Of a stretch of 9,035 bases of DNA, positions 1-6,527 are shown in pieces (the stretch's first letter is position 1; each line of letters begins with the position of its first letter). The position numbers were made by a program, and so were the translations under genes. The stretch comes from Gammaproteobacteria bacterium (GTDB lineage Bacteria > Pseudomonadota > Gammaproteobacteria > Granulosicoccales > Granulosicoccaceae). The notes beneath the pieces were generated by a model, which searched no databases, had not been told where the DNA came from, and saw nothing but the letters and a program-made list of their open reading frames with translations. Where the stretch lies: NCBI GenBank assembly GCA_019634245.1, contig JAHQVR010000208.1, positions 1 through 9,035 of the forward strand, in the 5' to 3' direction.

Positions 1-51
1 CTCTTTTTCTACTTTTCGACATCAATGTTAGGTGATGCGGCATGGCAGCAG

Positions 52-65
52 TTGACATAGGTCAA
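52..65. promoter_or_regulatory. FNR/FixK-type operator upstream of the universal stress gene
   Basis: The sequence TTGACATAGGTCAA is a perfect 5-4-5 dyad that differs from TTGAT-N4-ATCAA by one symmetrical pair (T to C, A to G). Its centre is at 58.5. A -10-like hexamer CATGAT at 87-92 lies 21 bp downstream, which would place the start of transcription near 99 and the box near -41, the class II FNR activation position. The predicted leader of about 25 nt contains AGAGGG (112-117), seven bases before the ATG at 125. Confidence 0.75.
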
Positions 66-124
66 TGAAAATCGTTCAAACAAGTTCATGATGGTGGCGA
101 ATTGAATAATCAGAGGGTTGTGGT

Positions 125-973
125 ATGGATATAAAAACCATATTGGTACACTTGGAAAGTGAGTTGCAAGCCCCGCATCTACTCGATGCTGCAGTGAGGT
201 TGGCGAATCAATACTCTGCACATCTAATCGGAACTTACGTGAACCAATCTTTGGATCCCTACGTAGCTCGAAGTGGCGAGGCCGTTACGTCGGAGGAACT
301 TTCAAAAATTCTGTTGAAAGATGAGTACGAACGCGCAAAGCATCTTGAACAGGTTTTCAACCAAAGCGTTAAAAACCAAAACTTTGTGGCGGAATGGCGC
401 TTTGATAAGAGCCTAAACTACAGTGTAATAACCGGCTTACTGGATCAGGCCAGAACCGCTGATTTGTTGTTGGTGAGTCCCATACCAAGGAGCGACAAAA
501 AAGCGCAGAAATACAATCAGCTAGGTTCAACCATTACCCGCAACCCGCGACCAACCCTGGTGGTTCCACAGCAGTATCACAATAAATCATTGGGGGAATA
601 TATCTTTATTGCCTGGGATGGAAGTTCTAGAGCCAGCAGAGCCGTATTCGATGCGCTACCGATATTAACGTCCGCCAAATCCGTCTGGGTCCACCGTGTC
701 AAATCAAATGATGAAGCGAAACGACACGATAATGAGACAACACGTCAGCTGGCAGATTCGTTGGCTCGCCATGGAGTGCAGCTGGAGATGAGTGAGTCGG
801 TCGGTTCATCGCGAAAAGTAGGTTCCGAGATTCTTAATTGCGCACAGGATAGGGGTGCGGATTGTATCGTTATGGGTGCCAATGGCCATACCAGGCTGCA
901 CGGATTTTTACTCGGCAATACCACTGAATTCGTGTTGGAGAATTCAACGGTGCCTCTGCTCATGTCCCGTTGA
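125..973 (+). CDS. Tandem-domain universal stress protein (UspA family)
   Basis: This is a 282-residue soluble protein with two Usp folds. Domain 1 (about 1-148) starts with KTILVHL and ends with TLVVP. Domain 2 (about 158-282) has the early AWDGS (163-167) and a nucleotide-binding loop: G251-x2-G254-x9-G264 followed by N-T. This fits the ATP-binding motif of Usp proteins, with N in place of the usual G or S after the last glycine. Domain 1 lacks the G-x2-G part (SPIP at 118-121) but keeps GST at 134-136, so only domain 2 looks able to bind ATP. Family knowledge: such tandem Usps are often induced by ANR/FNR or DosR under oxygen limitation and help survival during energy stress. The ATG follows AGAGGG, and an FNR-type box lies 60 bp upstream, so control by oxygen is likely. 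The exact biochemical role is unknown. Confidence 0.92.
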   Translation: MDIKTILVHLESELQAPHLLDAAVRLANQYSAHLIGTYVNQSLDPYVARSGEAVTSEELSKILLKDEYERAKHLEQVFNQSVKNQNFVAEWRFDKSLNYSVITGLLDQARTADLLLVSPIPRSDKKAQKYNQLGSTITRNPRPTLVVPQQYHNKSLGEYIFIAWDGSSRASRAVFDALPILTSAKSVWVHRVKSNDEAKRHDNETTRQLADSLARHGVQLEMSESVGSSRKVGSEILNCAQDRGADCIVMGANGHTRLHGFLLGNTTEFVLENSTVPLLMSR

Positions 974-1014
974 GTGAGGCCTGGGCAGAGATGATGTATT
1001 TCAATTCAACCCTA

Positions 1015-1064
1015 CATCGGGTTCGATGCAACGGCTCGATCAACATCGACGAAACGATTCGTTT
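1015..1064. repeat. Cluster of three short inverted repeats upstream of hpf
   Basis: Three dyads follow one another: CATCG-GGTT-CGATG (1015-1028), TCGAT-CAAC-ATCGA (1036-1049) and AAACGA-T-TCGTTT (1052-1064). The first two have the same 5-4-5 geometry as the FNR boxes, and their centres are exactly 21 bp apart, or two helical turns. The second differs from TTGAT-N4-ATCAA at one symmetrical pair. They could be weak or diverged operators upstream of hpf, or RNA hairpins at the 3' end of the usp transcript. No U-run follows, so a standard intrinsic terminator is not supported. Confidence 0.45.
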
Positions 1065-1087
1065 AATGACTAGATGACGTGTCCAAA

Positions 1088-1101
1088 TTGATTCTAATCA
1101 A
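1088..1101. promoter_or_regulatory. Perfect FNR/FixK box upstream of hpf
   Basis: TTGATTCTAATCAA matches the consensus TTGAT-N4-ATCAA at all ten defined positions. A -10-like GATGAT lies at 1124-1129, exactly 22 bp after the box, giving a site near -41.5. An overlapping better hexamer, GATAAT (1127-1132, five of six matches), would shift the start by three bases. The leader to the ATG at 1168 would be about 30 nt. Confidence 0.87.
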
Positions 1102-1167
1102 TCATCCGATGCATGATAAGAGCGATGATAATTCTCCCACCCGCCTCAGAGCAGGATAAGAACTATC

Positions 1168-1545
1168 ATGACCATTCCTCTTGAACTGAGCTTCCGAAAT
1201 TTTGAGAATTCTGAATTTATCGAGGCAAAGGTCAAAGAACGATGCAAGCGCATGGAGGTATTGTGTGATGAGATCACTTTCTGCCACGTCGTTCTCAGTG
1301 CACCTCATCAGCGGCAAGCCAAGGGCAAACACTATGAAGTACATATTGAACTGCGCCTGCCAGGAACAGGTTTGGCGGTGACCAAAAACACGGGAAACTC
1401 AGAGGCGCATGATGATTTCTATGTAGCTATTCGAGATGCTTTTGATGCACTGGAGCATCAGTTAATCCAATGGAAGGATAAGAGGTGTTACGACGTTAAA
1501 GCGCACTCAAGGCCCACGGTACTGCGTCGCAGCGATGATCGCTAG
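1168..1545 (+). CDS. hpf: Short ribosome hibernation-promoting factor (HPF/RaiA, S30AE family)
   Basis: This 125-residue protein spans one S30AE domain (about 1-105). It opens with IPLELSFRNFENSEFIEAKV and contains VVLSAPH (41-47), HYEVHIEL (55-62) and the family-typical helix YVAIRDAFDALEHQL (85-99). A basic tail follows. Family members bind the decoding centre of the 30S subunit and silence idle ribosomes. The long-HPF C-terminal dimerisation domain is absent, so this is a short form that would need a separate partner such as RMF to form 100S dimers; none is visible here. The ATG is preceded by AGGA (1153-1156), an 11-base spacing. The perfect FNR box 67 bp upstream implies that ribosome silencing is switched on by low oxygen rather than only by stationary phase. 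The substitution of hpf for raiA or yfiA as symbol is open. Confidence 0.88.
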   Translation: MTIPLELSFRNFENSEFIEAKVKERCKRMEVLCDEITFCHVVLSAPHQRQAKGKHYEVHIELRLPGTGLAVTKNTGNSEAHDDFYVAIRDAFDALEHQLIQWKDKRCYDVKAHSRPTVLRRSDDR

Positions 1546-1825
1546 CCGGCAGTATGACAAAACTGTTGAAGACCGGTGCGTGTTGGATTGGGGTTAGCTC
1601 AGGATAAAAGGTCGTTTAAACACTCGTTCTGGTGAGCTTTGTCGTTAAGTCATAGAGAAAAAATGCAAACCTAGAGTGGGAGAATTCAACCTGTACAGCA
1701 AATAATTAGGAGTATTTCTGGCAATGAACGATTGAGTGTATTGTAAGCAGGATTAAACCCAGCCTCACAGGCACGCAAACTGGCAGGAGGTGCCAGTAAG
1801 GTAAGGCGGATGGAACTCTGACAAA
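1546..1825. other. Noncoding stretch between hpf and the FixK-like gene
   Basis: No supported gene lies here. The longest ATG-started frame noticed is 17 codons, from 1554. The stretch contains one clear hairpin (1779-1797, listed separately) and a small palindrome, AGCGA-TGA-TCGCT (1531-1543), over the end of hpf. Several GGA triplets occur, but not clearly more than expected by chance. A small RNA cannot be excluded, but no convincing promoter-terminator pair was found. Confidence 0.5.
1779..1797. repeat. Hairpin with GGAGG loop
   Basis: ACTGGCA and TGCCAGT form a perfect 7-bp stem around the five-base loop GGAGG. No U-tract follows, so it is not an ordinary terminator. It lies 28 bp upstream of the FNR-like box of the regulator gene, before the predicted transcription start. 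It could act as a DNA operator, or as an RNA structure on a transcript reading through from hpf. A GGA in a hairpin loop is also the shape recognised by CsrA/RsmA, but this is a single instance. Confidence 0.45.
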
Positions 1826-1839
1826 TTGATACAAATCAG
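1826..1839. promoter_or_regulatory. FNR/FixK-type box upstream of the regulator's own gene
   Basis: TTGATACAAATCAG matches TTGAT-N4-ATCAA at nine of ten positions; the last base is G. A class II layout would put the -10 near 1861-1867, where only a weak GATAGG is present, with the start of transcription near 1874 and a leader of about 54 nt. Its position suggests that the FixK/FNR-like protein controls its own expression, as activator or repressor. Confidence 0.65.
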
Positions 1840-1914
1840 CAAAATCCGTTACAAGCGTGTGATAGGCCTGCGACGTTTGATTGATGTAATGGCACGCGAA
1901 GGCAACAACTTAGT

Positions 1915-1920
1915 AGGAGG
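1915..1920 (+). promoter_or_regulatory. Strong ribosome binding site that fixes the regulator start
   Basis: AGGAGG lies seven bases before the ATG at 1928. It selects this start over the in-frame TTG at 1826, which falls on the first bases of the operator-like box and would add 34 residues of leader sequence. Confidence 0.85.
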
Positions 1921-1927
1921 ATCAATC

Positions 1928-2635
1928 ATGTCGAACGCCGCTGCTATCACAACAAACTCTCCCACAATTACCCAGTGGTTCGACACTGGGGACTCTAGGC
2001 AGATCAAAATTGACCATAATTTTTGCAGCACCAAAGAAAAATCTCTGCACCCGCACGAGCACTTGTTCGTTGCCGGTGATGCCCAATCTCAGGTGTATCA
2101 GATCCTCGAAGGCGTCGTGGGCATTTACGAGCTGCTTGCAGACGGACGGCGTCAGATCGCCACGTTTTGCTACCCCGGTGATCTGATCGGTTTGGATCAT
2201 CTGCAGAGTTTCGCCAATAGTGCAGAAGCCTTATGTAGCGCCCGTGTTCGCTGTATACCCCTGAACACCATGGATAGGCTGATTAGCACTGAACCTGGAT
2301 TCGGGCAGGCACTGTTGCAAGTGTTGAGCACCGAGCTGGCTGAAACGCGCGATCAATTGTTGTCATTGGGGCGCAAGTCTGCGTATGAAAAAGTCGCAAC
2401 GTTTCTGCTACGAATCGCTCGCCGAAATCAACGCGAAGGTAAGAATGAAAATGATCTGTATCTACCGATGAGGCGTTCAGAGATTGCCGATTATCTAGGG
2501 CTGACCATAGAAACAGTGAGCCGCAATATTACCAAACTCAAAGTGGCCAGAGCCATTCGATTAGTATCAAAAAATCGTATCGAAGTGCTCGATATGAACC
2601 TTCTGGAAGACTGTGCTGAATGTTCGACACACTAG
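1928..2635 (+). CDS. Crp/Fnr-family transcription regulator, FixK-like
   Basis: This 235-residue protein has a cyclic-nucleotide-type beta-barrel (about 30-120, with GDLIGLDHL at 84-92), a dimerisation helix (about 122-150) and a winged helix (about 151-225). The recognition helix reads LTIETVSR (192-199). Glu195, Ser198 and Arg199 match the FNR residues that read the TTGAT half-site, in agreement with the seven boxes in this window. The FNR N-terminal cysteine cluster is missing: only Cys33 is there. Cys109, in the CIPLNTMD context, aligns with FNR Cys122. Other cysteines are 81, 103 and a C-terminal CAEC (229-232). The protein is therefore best read as FixK-like, probably without the classical 4Fe-4S cluster, so oxygen input may come through its synthesis. 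The start is fixed by AGGAGG. It is convergent with the permease gene. The exact subfamily (FixK, ANR or DNR) is not settled. Confidence 0.9.
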   Translation: MSNAAAITTNSPTITQWFDTGDSRQIKIDHNFCSTKEKSLHPHEHLFVAGDAQSQVYQILEGVVGIYELLADGRRQIATFCYPGDLIGLDHLQSFANSAEALCSARVRCIPLNTMDRLISTEPGFGQALLQVLSTELAETRDQLLSLGRKSAYEKVATFLLRIARRNQREGKNENDLYLPMRRSEIADYLGLTIETVSRNITKLKVARAIRLVSKNRIEVLDMNLLEDCAECSTH

Positions 2636-2866
2636 AATACATACTTTGGAGTAACGAAACGAAGACACTATTGTGGCGGATTCGTCCTGGAATTTACGTT
2701 TCTCGTTCGACCCCACAACCGTAGGCGCGAAAGAGCACATGACTAAGGAGTTTGCTAATCAAGTGCCACCCAACTTCGTCGCAGCCAACCGACTGCTCAA
2801 CAGTTGCTTAAGTTGTTACTCCTCTTTCTATGTCAGCAGAATAATTCGGTGACCCTAGTGATCAGT

Positions 2867-4114
2867 TTAGATGAATATTGAAATCGCTATAAAAATACAA
2901 CAAAATACCAAACCGACCATCGGCACCCAAAGAGGCACCACGAAACAATTCTTTGGTGCCGGTTCTTTGCGAATTTTTATCAAAAGTAGGGCCAAGTTAG
3001 CAAAGGTCCATATAAACAGAATAAGAATCGATGTGGATTCAGCCAACCTGTCCAAGGGTATTGCTAGAGCAAGAGCGCCACTGGCGGCAACGACCACTAC
3101 CGTTGCGAGTAATGGAGTACGCGTGGTCCGGTTTACCTGCGCAAACACCTTGGGTAAGTGGGATTGATCGGCCATGCCGTAGATCACGCGCGATGCCATG
3201 ATAAATTGAATTAAAATCGTATTTAATGTCGCAAAGATCGCGATAGCGCTGATGGCAATCGGTGATCGGCCGGTGAGCGTTTCGTATACCGTGCTCAGAG
3301 GAGCCGTGGAACCGGCCAGCGTCTCAGGCGCAACAGACAACACCGAGACCAGAGTCACCAGCGCATACAACAGAGCGGTTATTAACAGCGTAAGGGCGAG
3401 GGCCATAGGCATCGTAAAGGAAGGTCTTTTGGTTTCTTCAACCACATTGACCATATCTTCAAATCCGATAAACGCAAAGACTGCCAGCAAACCTGCGCTG
3501 GCAATACCGGCCCAGATAGCGGCATCGCCGATGTTAGGGATCACCTCCGGCACTCTATCCCACAGATTCTCCGTTCCGTAGAATCCGGCGACAACTAGTG
3601 CCAATAATCCCCCAACCTCAATCAGTGTAAACAATGCCGCCAACAGCACGGACTCCAGAATGCCCCAGGCGGCGACCAATCCCATGGATAAAACGATTCC
3701 CAACACGGCAAGCCAGAGCGGAATATCCACAAACACTTGAATATAACCGGCACAGCCGACAGTGATCGCAGCCGCAGCGACGATACCGGAGAAAATAACC
3801 AGACTGCCGGTAAGCGTAGACATTACCGTGGATCGAAAGCCCTTTTCAATATAGGTCGCCTCTGCGGCACTTTGTGGATAGCGGCCAACCAGTTCGGCGT
3901 AGCTTGCCACCGTGGGTGCAATACCGACGGCCGCGATGATAAAGGCCATCGGCGCATAAAGCCCGGCTCGCCCTGCAGCACCACCAACAAGGACATAAAT
4001 GCCCGCACCGATCGTGGTGCCCAAACCATAAAGAACCAGCAAGGGTAGATTTATCGAGCGCTTCAATGTTGAGTGAGTTAAGCTCGATTGAACTGGAGAA
4101 TTGAGGTCTGTCAT
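2867..4114 (-). CDS. APC-superfamily amino acid permease
   Basis: This 415-residue integral inner-membrane protein has about 11-12 hydrophobic segments. It begins with a short polar tail and then the APC signature in TM1 (GLGTTIGAGIYVLVGG), where the unwound GxG region binds substrate. The TM6-type stretch FAFIGFEDMVNVVEETKRP is also typical. It probably imports or exchanges amino acids or related amines by proton or sodium coupling; the substrate cannot be read from sequence. I chose the ATG at 4114 (MTDLNS). A longer frame starts with GTG at 4249, but its extra 45 residues are hydrophilic, unlike the family, and would run across the perfect FNR box at 4214-4227. The Shine-Dalgarno match at 4114 is weak (GTGAGAACG). 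Under oxygen limitation it may supply amino acids for fermentation or acid resistance, but this is inference. Confidence 0.85.
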   Translation of the reverse strand: MTDLNSPVQSSLTHSTLKRSINLPLLVLYGLGTTIGAGIYVLVGGAAGRAGLYAPMAFIIAAVGIAPTVASYAELVGRYPQSAAEATYIEKGFRSTVMSTLTGSLVIFSGIVAAAAITVGCAGYIQVFVDIPLWLAVLGIVLSMGLVAAWGILESVLLAALFTLIEVGGLLALVVAGFYGTENLWDRVPEVIPNIGDAAIWAGIASAGLLAVFAFIGFEDMVNVVEETKRPSFTMPMALALTLLITALLYALVTLVSVLSVAPETLAGSTAPLSTVYETLTGRSPIAISAIAIFATLNTILIQFIMASRVIYGMADQSHLPKVFAQVNRTTRTPLLATVVVVAASGALALAIPLDRLAESTSILILFIWTFANLALLLIKIRKEPAPKNCFVVPLWVPMVGLVFCCIFIAISIFI

Positions 4115-4434
4115 GTTTTCGTTCTCACTGTCTTGCCGAGTGATCGTGTTACGCGAAACAGTGTATTGTCTAGATGTTAGCGCAGCACCGTTTCGGTCAA
4201 AAGGGTCGAAGAATTGATAGACATCAATGCGTTCTTGATACTGATCCACCTGTCGGTTGGCAAATTAGCGCACCGATTGAGGAAACCCGCCATAGATTTG
4301 AGTTAAAAGCAGACATGCTCAACCCAAAGTCTCCAAAGGCTTTTAAGGGCCAGCGAAAGAACAGGGGCAAACTAGCTGGATCCGATGAAAAAATGATTAC
4401 AATGATGCTGAATTAGACTAACCATGAGCGGGTT
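4115..4434. other. Divergent intergenic region, permease/kinase
   Basis: This stretch separates the permease start (minus) from the kinase start (plus). Its one clear element is the perfect FNR box at 4214-4227. No good -10 stands at the class II distance on the permease strand. A GACAAT on the minus strand (4170-4165) would put the box near -62, a class I position. No convincing kinase promoter was recognised. An 80-codon plus-strand frame (4174-4416) is discussed under rejected items. Confidence 0.55.
4214..4227. promoter_or_regulatory. Perfect FNR/FixK box in the permease/kinase intergenic region
   Basis: TTGATAGACATCAA (TTGATGTCTATCAA on the minus strand) matches the consensus at all ten defined positions. 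Its centre is 106 bp upstream of the permease ATG and 214 bp upstream of the kinase GTG. The closer and more likely target is the permease; a role at the kinase promoter is possible. Confidence 0.82.
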
Positions 4435-6336
4435 GTGACGGAAAAATTTACCAGCCGAATAGAATCAGTGCTTGAATCTGTGGATGCTTCCATTGTGACG
4501 ATCGACTCTGGTGGACTGATCACAGATTGTAATTCTGCCACGAGCCGGCTGTTTGGTTACCTGCGTGAAGAACTGTTGGGTAGGAACGTGAAAATGCTCA
4601 TGCCCTCGCCGTATAGAGACCAACACGATGGTTACCTAACACACCATCTGAATACCGGTGAAAATCGCATCATCGGTATAGGCCGAAACGTCAGTGGCTT
4701 GCGAAAAAACGGCGAAGAGTTTCCATTGCATTTATCGGTTGCGAAATTTGAAGATGAAGGCACCACGTTTTTCACCGGCATCATCCATGATATTTCTGAA
4801 TTGTACTCAGCACAATTTTCAATTAATCGTCTGGGAAGAATAATCGAGGAATTGGACAGTGAGGTCTATACCTTTAGTGTCGATTCGCTCCAAATAACCT
4901 CCGCCAATCCTGCCGCTGTGAAGAATATGGGGTACTCATTAAAAGAGCTATTGGGAAAAAAACCGATGGATTTAGTCCACGGACTAACAGAGGATATTTT
5001 GCGTCAGACGCTGGAACCGTTGGTCGAAACACGCGATGCTGAGGTAGAGCTGCAACAACGATTTATAAGACAAGACGGCAGTCGATATCACGCCGATGTG
5101 AATCTGTATTTATCAGCGGCCTTCGATCCACCGGAATTTGTGGTGATCGCTAAGGATGTTACCGAGCGAAACCAGATGATGAATTCTTTAAGACAGTCGC
5201 AAAAAATGGAATCCATTGGTAATCTCACAGGTGGCATAGCGCACGATTTTAATAACCTACTCACCGTCATCTTAGGTAATTTAGAAATGTTAGAGTTCGA
5301 CTCCGACAATTCTGAACAATCCGAAATGGTTAAAGAGGCCAGGGAGGCGGCAGAAATGGGTGCGCGATTGACCCAGCGGTTACTCTCCTTTGCCAGGCGC
5401 AGTCCATTATCACCCACAAGACTTGATATTAATGTCAAGATCCGCGACTTGATCGAGTTACTTAGCCGTACGCTAGGCACTGAGGTAGTGTTAAGAACCG
5501 CGTTGGCCGACACACTCTACGATGTCAATATCGATGAATCCGAGCTTGAAAACGCCTTAATTAATCTGTGCATTAATGCACGTGACGCCATGCCCAAGGG
5601 CGGCACGCTGCTGATAACAACCTCAAACGCGACGTTGGATGCAGATTCGATCGTCGACAAGCAAATCGAACCTGGCAACTATGTCAGGCTTGAAGTGACC
5701 GACACTGGCTGTGGCATTGCAACGGGGCTGATTGAGTCAATATTCGAACCCTTTGTGTCCACCAAATCGTCGGCAGATGGAACGGGGCTGGGCTTGTCGA
5801 TGGTCTATGGGTTTGTAAAACAGTCTGGTGGAGAGATCAGCGTTTATTCGGAGCTCAACCTGGGTACTACCTTTACAATTTATTTGCCAGCCTATTTGGT
5901 AAATGAGGAACGAAAGAGTCTTACAGGCACTCTAGAAGAGGGTCATTCGCTGGAGAGTAAACGCGTGTTGGTGGCAGAGGACAATATTCGAGTTCGAAAG
6001 CTCACGATAAAACGCCTCGAGGCTCTGGGTCACATTGCCCTTGACGCTGAAGATGGACAGCAAGCGTTGAAATTGTTTCTAAGCAATCCACAAAACATCG
6101 ATTGTGTCTTTACCGATGTGGTGATGAAACAGGGTATGACGGGCTATGATTTGGCCCAGGAAATTCAGCGCATTGATCCAAACATGCCGATTTTGCTTAC
6201 ATCGGGTTATGCAGAAAATGTGGTTAACGCAGAAAAACTGGTGCAATCGGGATTGCCACTGTTACGAAAACCCTTTTCGCAACAGGATTTGAAAGAAGCG
6301 TTTCAACTATTATTTACCCAGAATCAGCGGCACTAG
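4435..6336 (+). CDS. FixL-like haem-PAS hybrid sensor histidine kinase
   Basis: This is a 633-residue cytoplasmic protein with no membrane segment. PAS1 (about 8-125) closely resembles the FixL haem domain: MPSPYRDQHDGYL, IIGIGR and FFTGIIHDISE. His64 aligns with the proximal haem ligand (His200 of Bradyrhizobium FixL) and Arg84 with the oxygen-sensing Arg220. The position of Arg206 is His70. PAS2 spans about 130-247. The kinase core has the H-box GGIAHDFNN (His270), N-box NLCINARDAM (377-386), G1 DTGCGI (423-428), F-box FEPF (437-440) and G2 GTGLGLS (449-455). A receiver domain (about 508-630) has Asp516, phospho-acceptor Asp561, Thr589 and Lys612. It should bind haem and autophosphorylate when oxygen is low; the receiver may gate or relay phosphate. 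The GTG is the first start after an in-frame stop (TAG 4414-4416), with a weak Shine-Dalgarno. A partner may be the OmpR-type regulator encoded convergently. Confidence 0.9.
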   Translation: MTEKFTSRIESVLESVDASIVTIDSGGLITDCNSATSRLFGYLREELLGRNVKMLMPSPYRDQHDGYLTHHLNTGENRIIGIGRNVSGLRKNGEEFPLHLSVAKFEDEGTTFFTGIIHDISELYSAQFSINRLGRIIEELDSEVYTFSVDSLQITSANPAAVKNMGYSLKELLGKKPMDLVHGLTEDILRQTLEPLVETRDAEVELQQRFIRQDGSRYHADVNLYLSAAFDPPEFVVIAKDVTERNQMMNSLRQSQKMESIGNLTGGIAHDFNNLLTVILGNLEMLEFDSDNSEQSEMVKEAREAAEMGARLTQRLLSFARRSPLSPTRLDINVKIRDLIELLSRTLGTEVVLRTALADTLYDVNIDESELENALINLCINARDAMPKGGTLLITTSNATLDADSIVDKQIEPGNYVRLEVTDTGCGIATGLIESIFEPFVSTKSSADGTGLGLSMVYGFVKQSGGEISVYSELNLGTTFTIYLPAYLVNEERKSLTGTLEEGHSLESKRVLVAEDNIRVRKLTIKRLEALGHIALDAEDGQQALKLFLSNPQNIDCVFTDVVMKQGMTGYDLAQEIQRIDPNMPILLTSGYAENVVNAEKLVQSGLPLLRKPFSQQDLKEAFQLLFTQNQRH

Positions 6337-6506
6337 ATCGATGGCTCTGTGGGCCAGAACTGCCGCATTTCAAGAAACAGAATCGACGCAGTCCAACCGA
6401 TCATTAACAATCCCAGTAACGCTTCGATACCGGTGACCATCCGAAGATGTCCGGTTGAGTACAAATCCCCCACGTCACAGACCGGCCCCGCCATGATCGA
6501 TAGCAT
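6333..6506 (-). pseudogene. Remnant of a two-TM potassium (ion) channel gene, C-terminal end
   Basis: A 57-codon minus-strand frame between the kinase and the response regulator reads, near its middle, GDLYSTGHLRMVTGIEALL and then GLLMIGWTASILFLEMRQFW. This resembles the end of small bacterial ion channels of the Ion_trans_2 type: the GD after the selectivity filter, the short loop, and a last helix ending in an aromatic pair. The filter itself (TxGYGD) is not intact: the residues before GD read VCDV. TM1 and the pore helix are absent, since the response-regulator gene begins 21 bases upstream. The fragment is therefore most likely a decayed 3' end. Its TAG shares bases with the kinase TAG in a CTAG palindrome. 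An intact small membrane protein is the alternative. Confidence 0.55.
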
Positions 6507-6527
6507 ACTTGTATCTTACTCAGCAGA

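Noticed and set aside
1052..1064. Intrinsic terminator after usp formed by AAACGA-T-TCGTTT.
   Set aside because: The loop would be a single base, the stem is AT-rich and no U-run follows.
1546..1825. A CsrA/RsmA-titrating small RNA, because of several GGA triplets and a GGAGG hairpin loop.
   Set aside because: The number of GGA triplets is near chance expectation, only one is in a clear hairpin loop, and no promoter-terminator pair was found.
2673..2852. A 59-codon GTG-started plus-strand frame between the regulator and permease genes (inner ATG start gives 37 residues).
   Set aside because: No good ribosome binding site, no recognisable motif, and an open frame of this length is not rare by chance. 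It could be a small gene if conserved in relatives.
4174..4416. An 80-codon plus-strand frame ending 18 bases before the kinase start.
   Set aside because: It overlaps the permease promoter and the FNR box region, its product is very basic with no fold signature, and no Shine-Dalgarno is seen.
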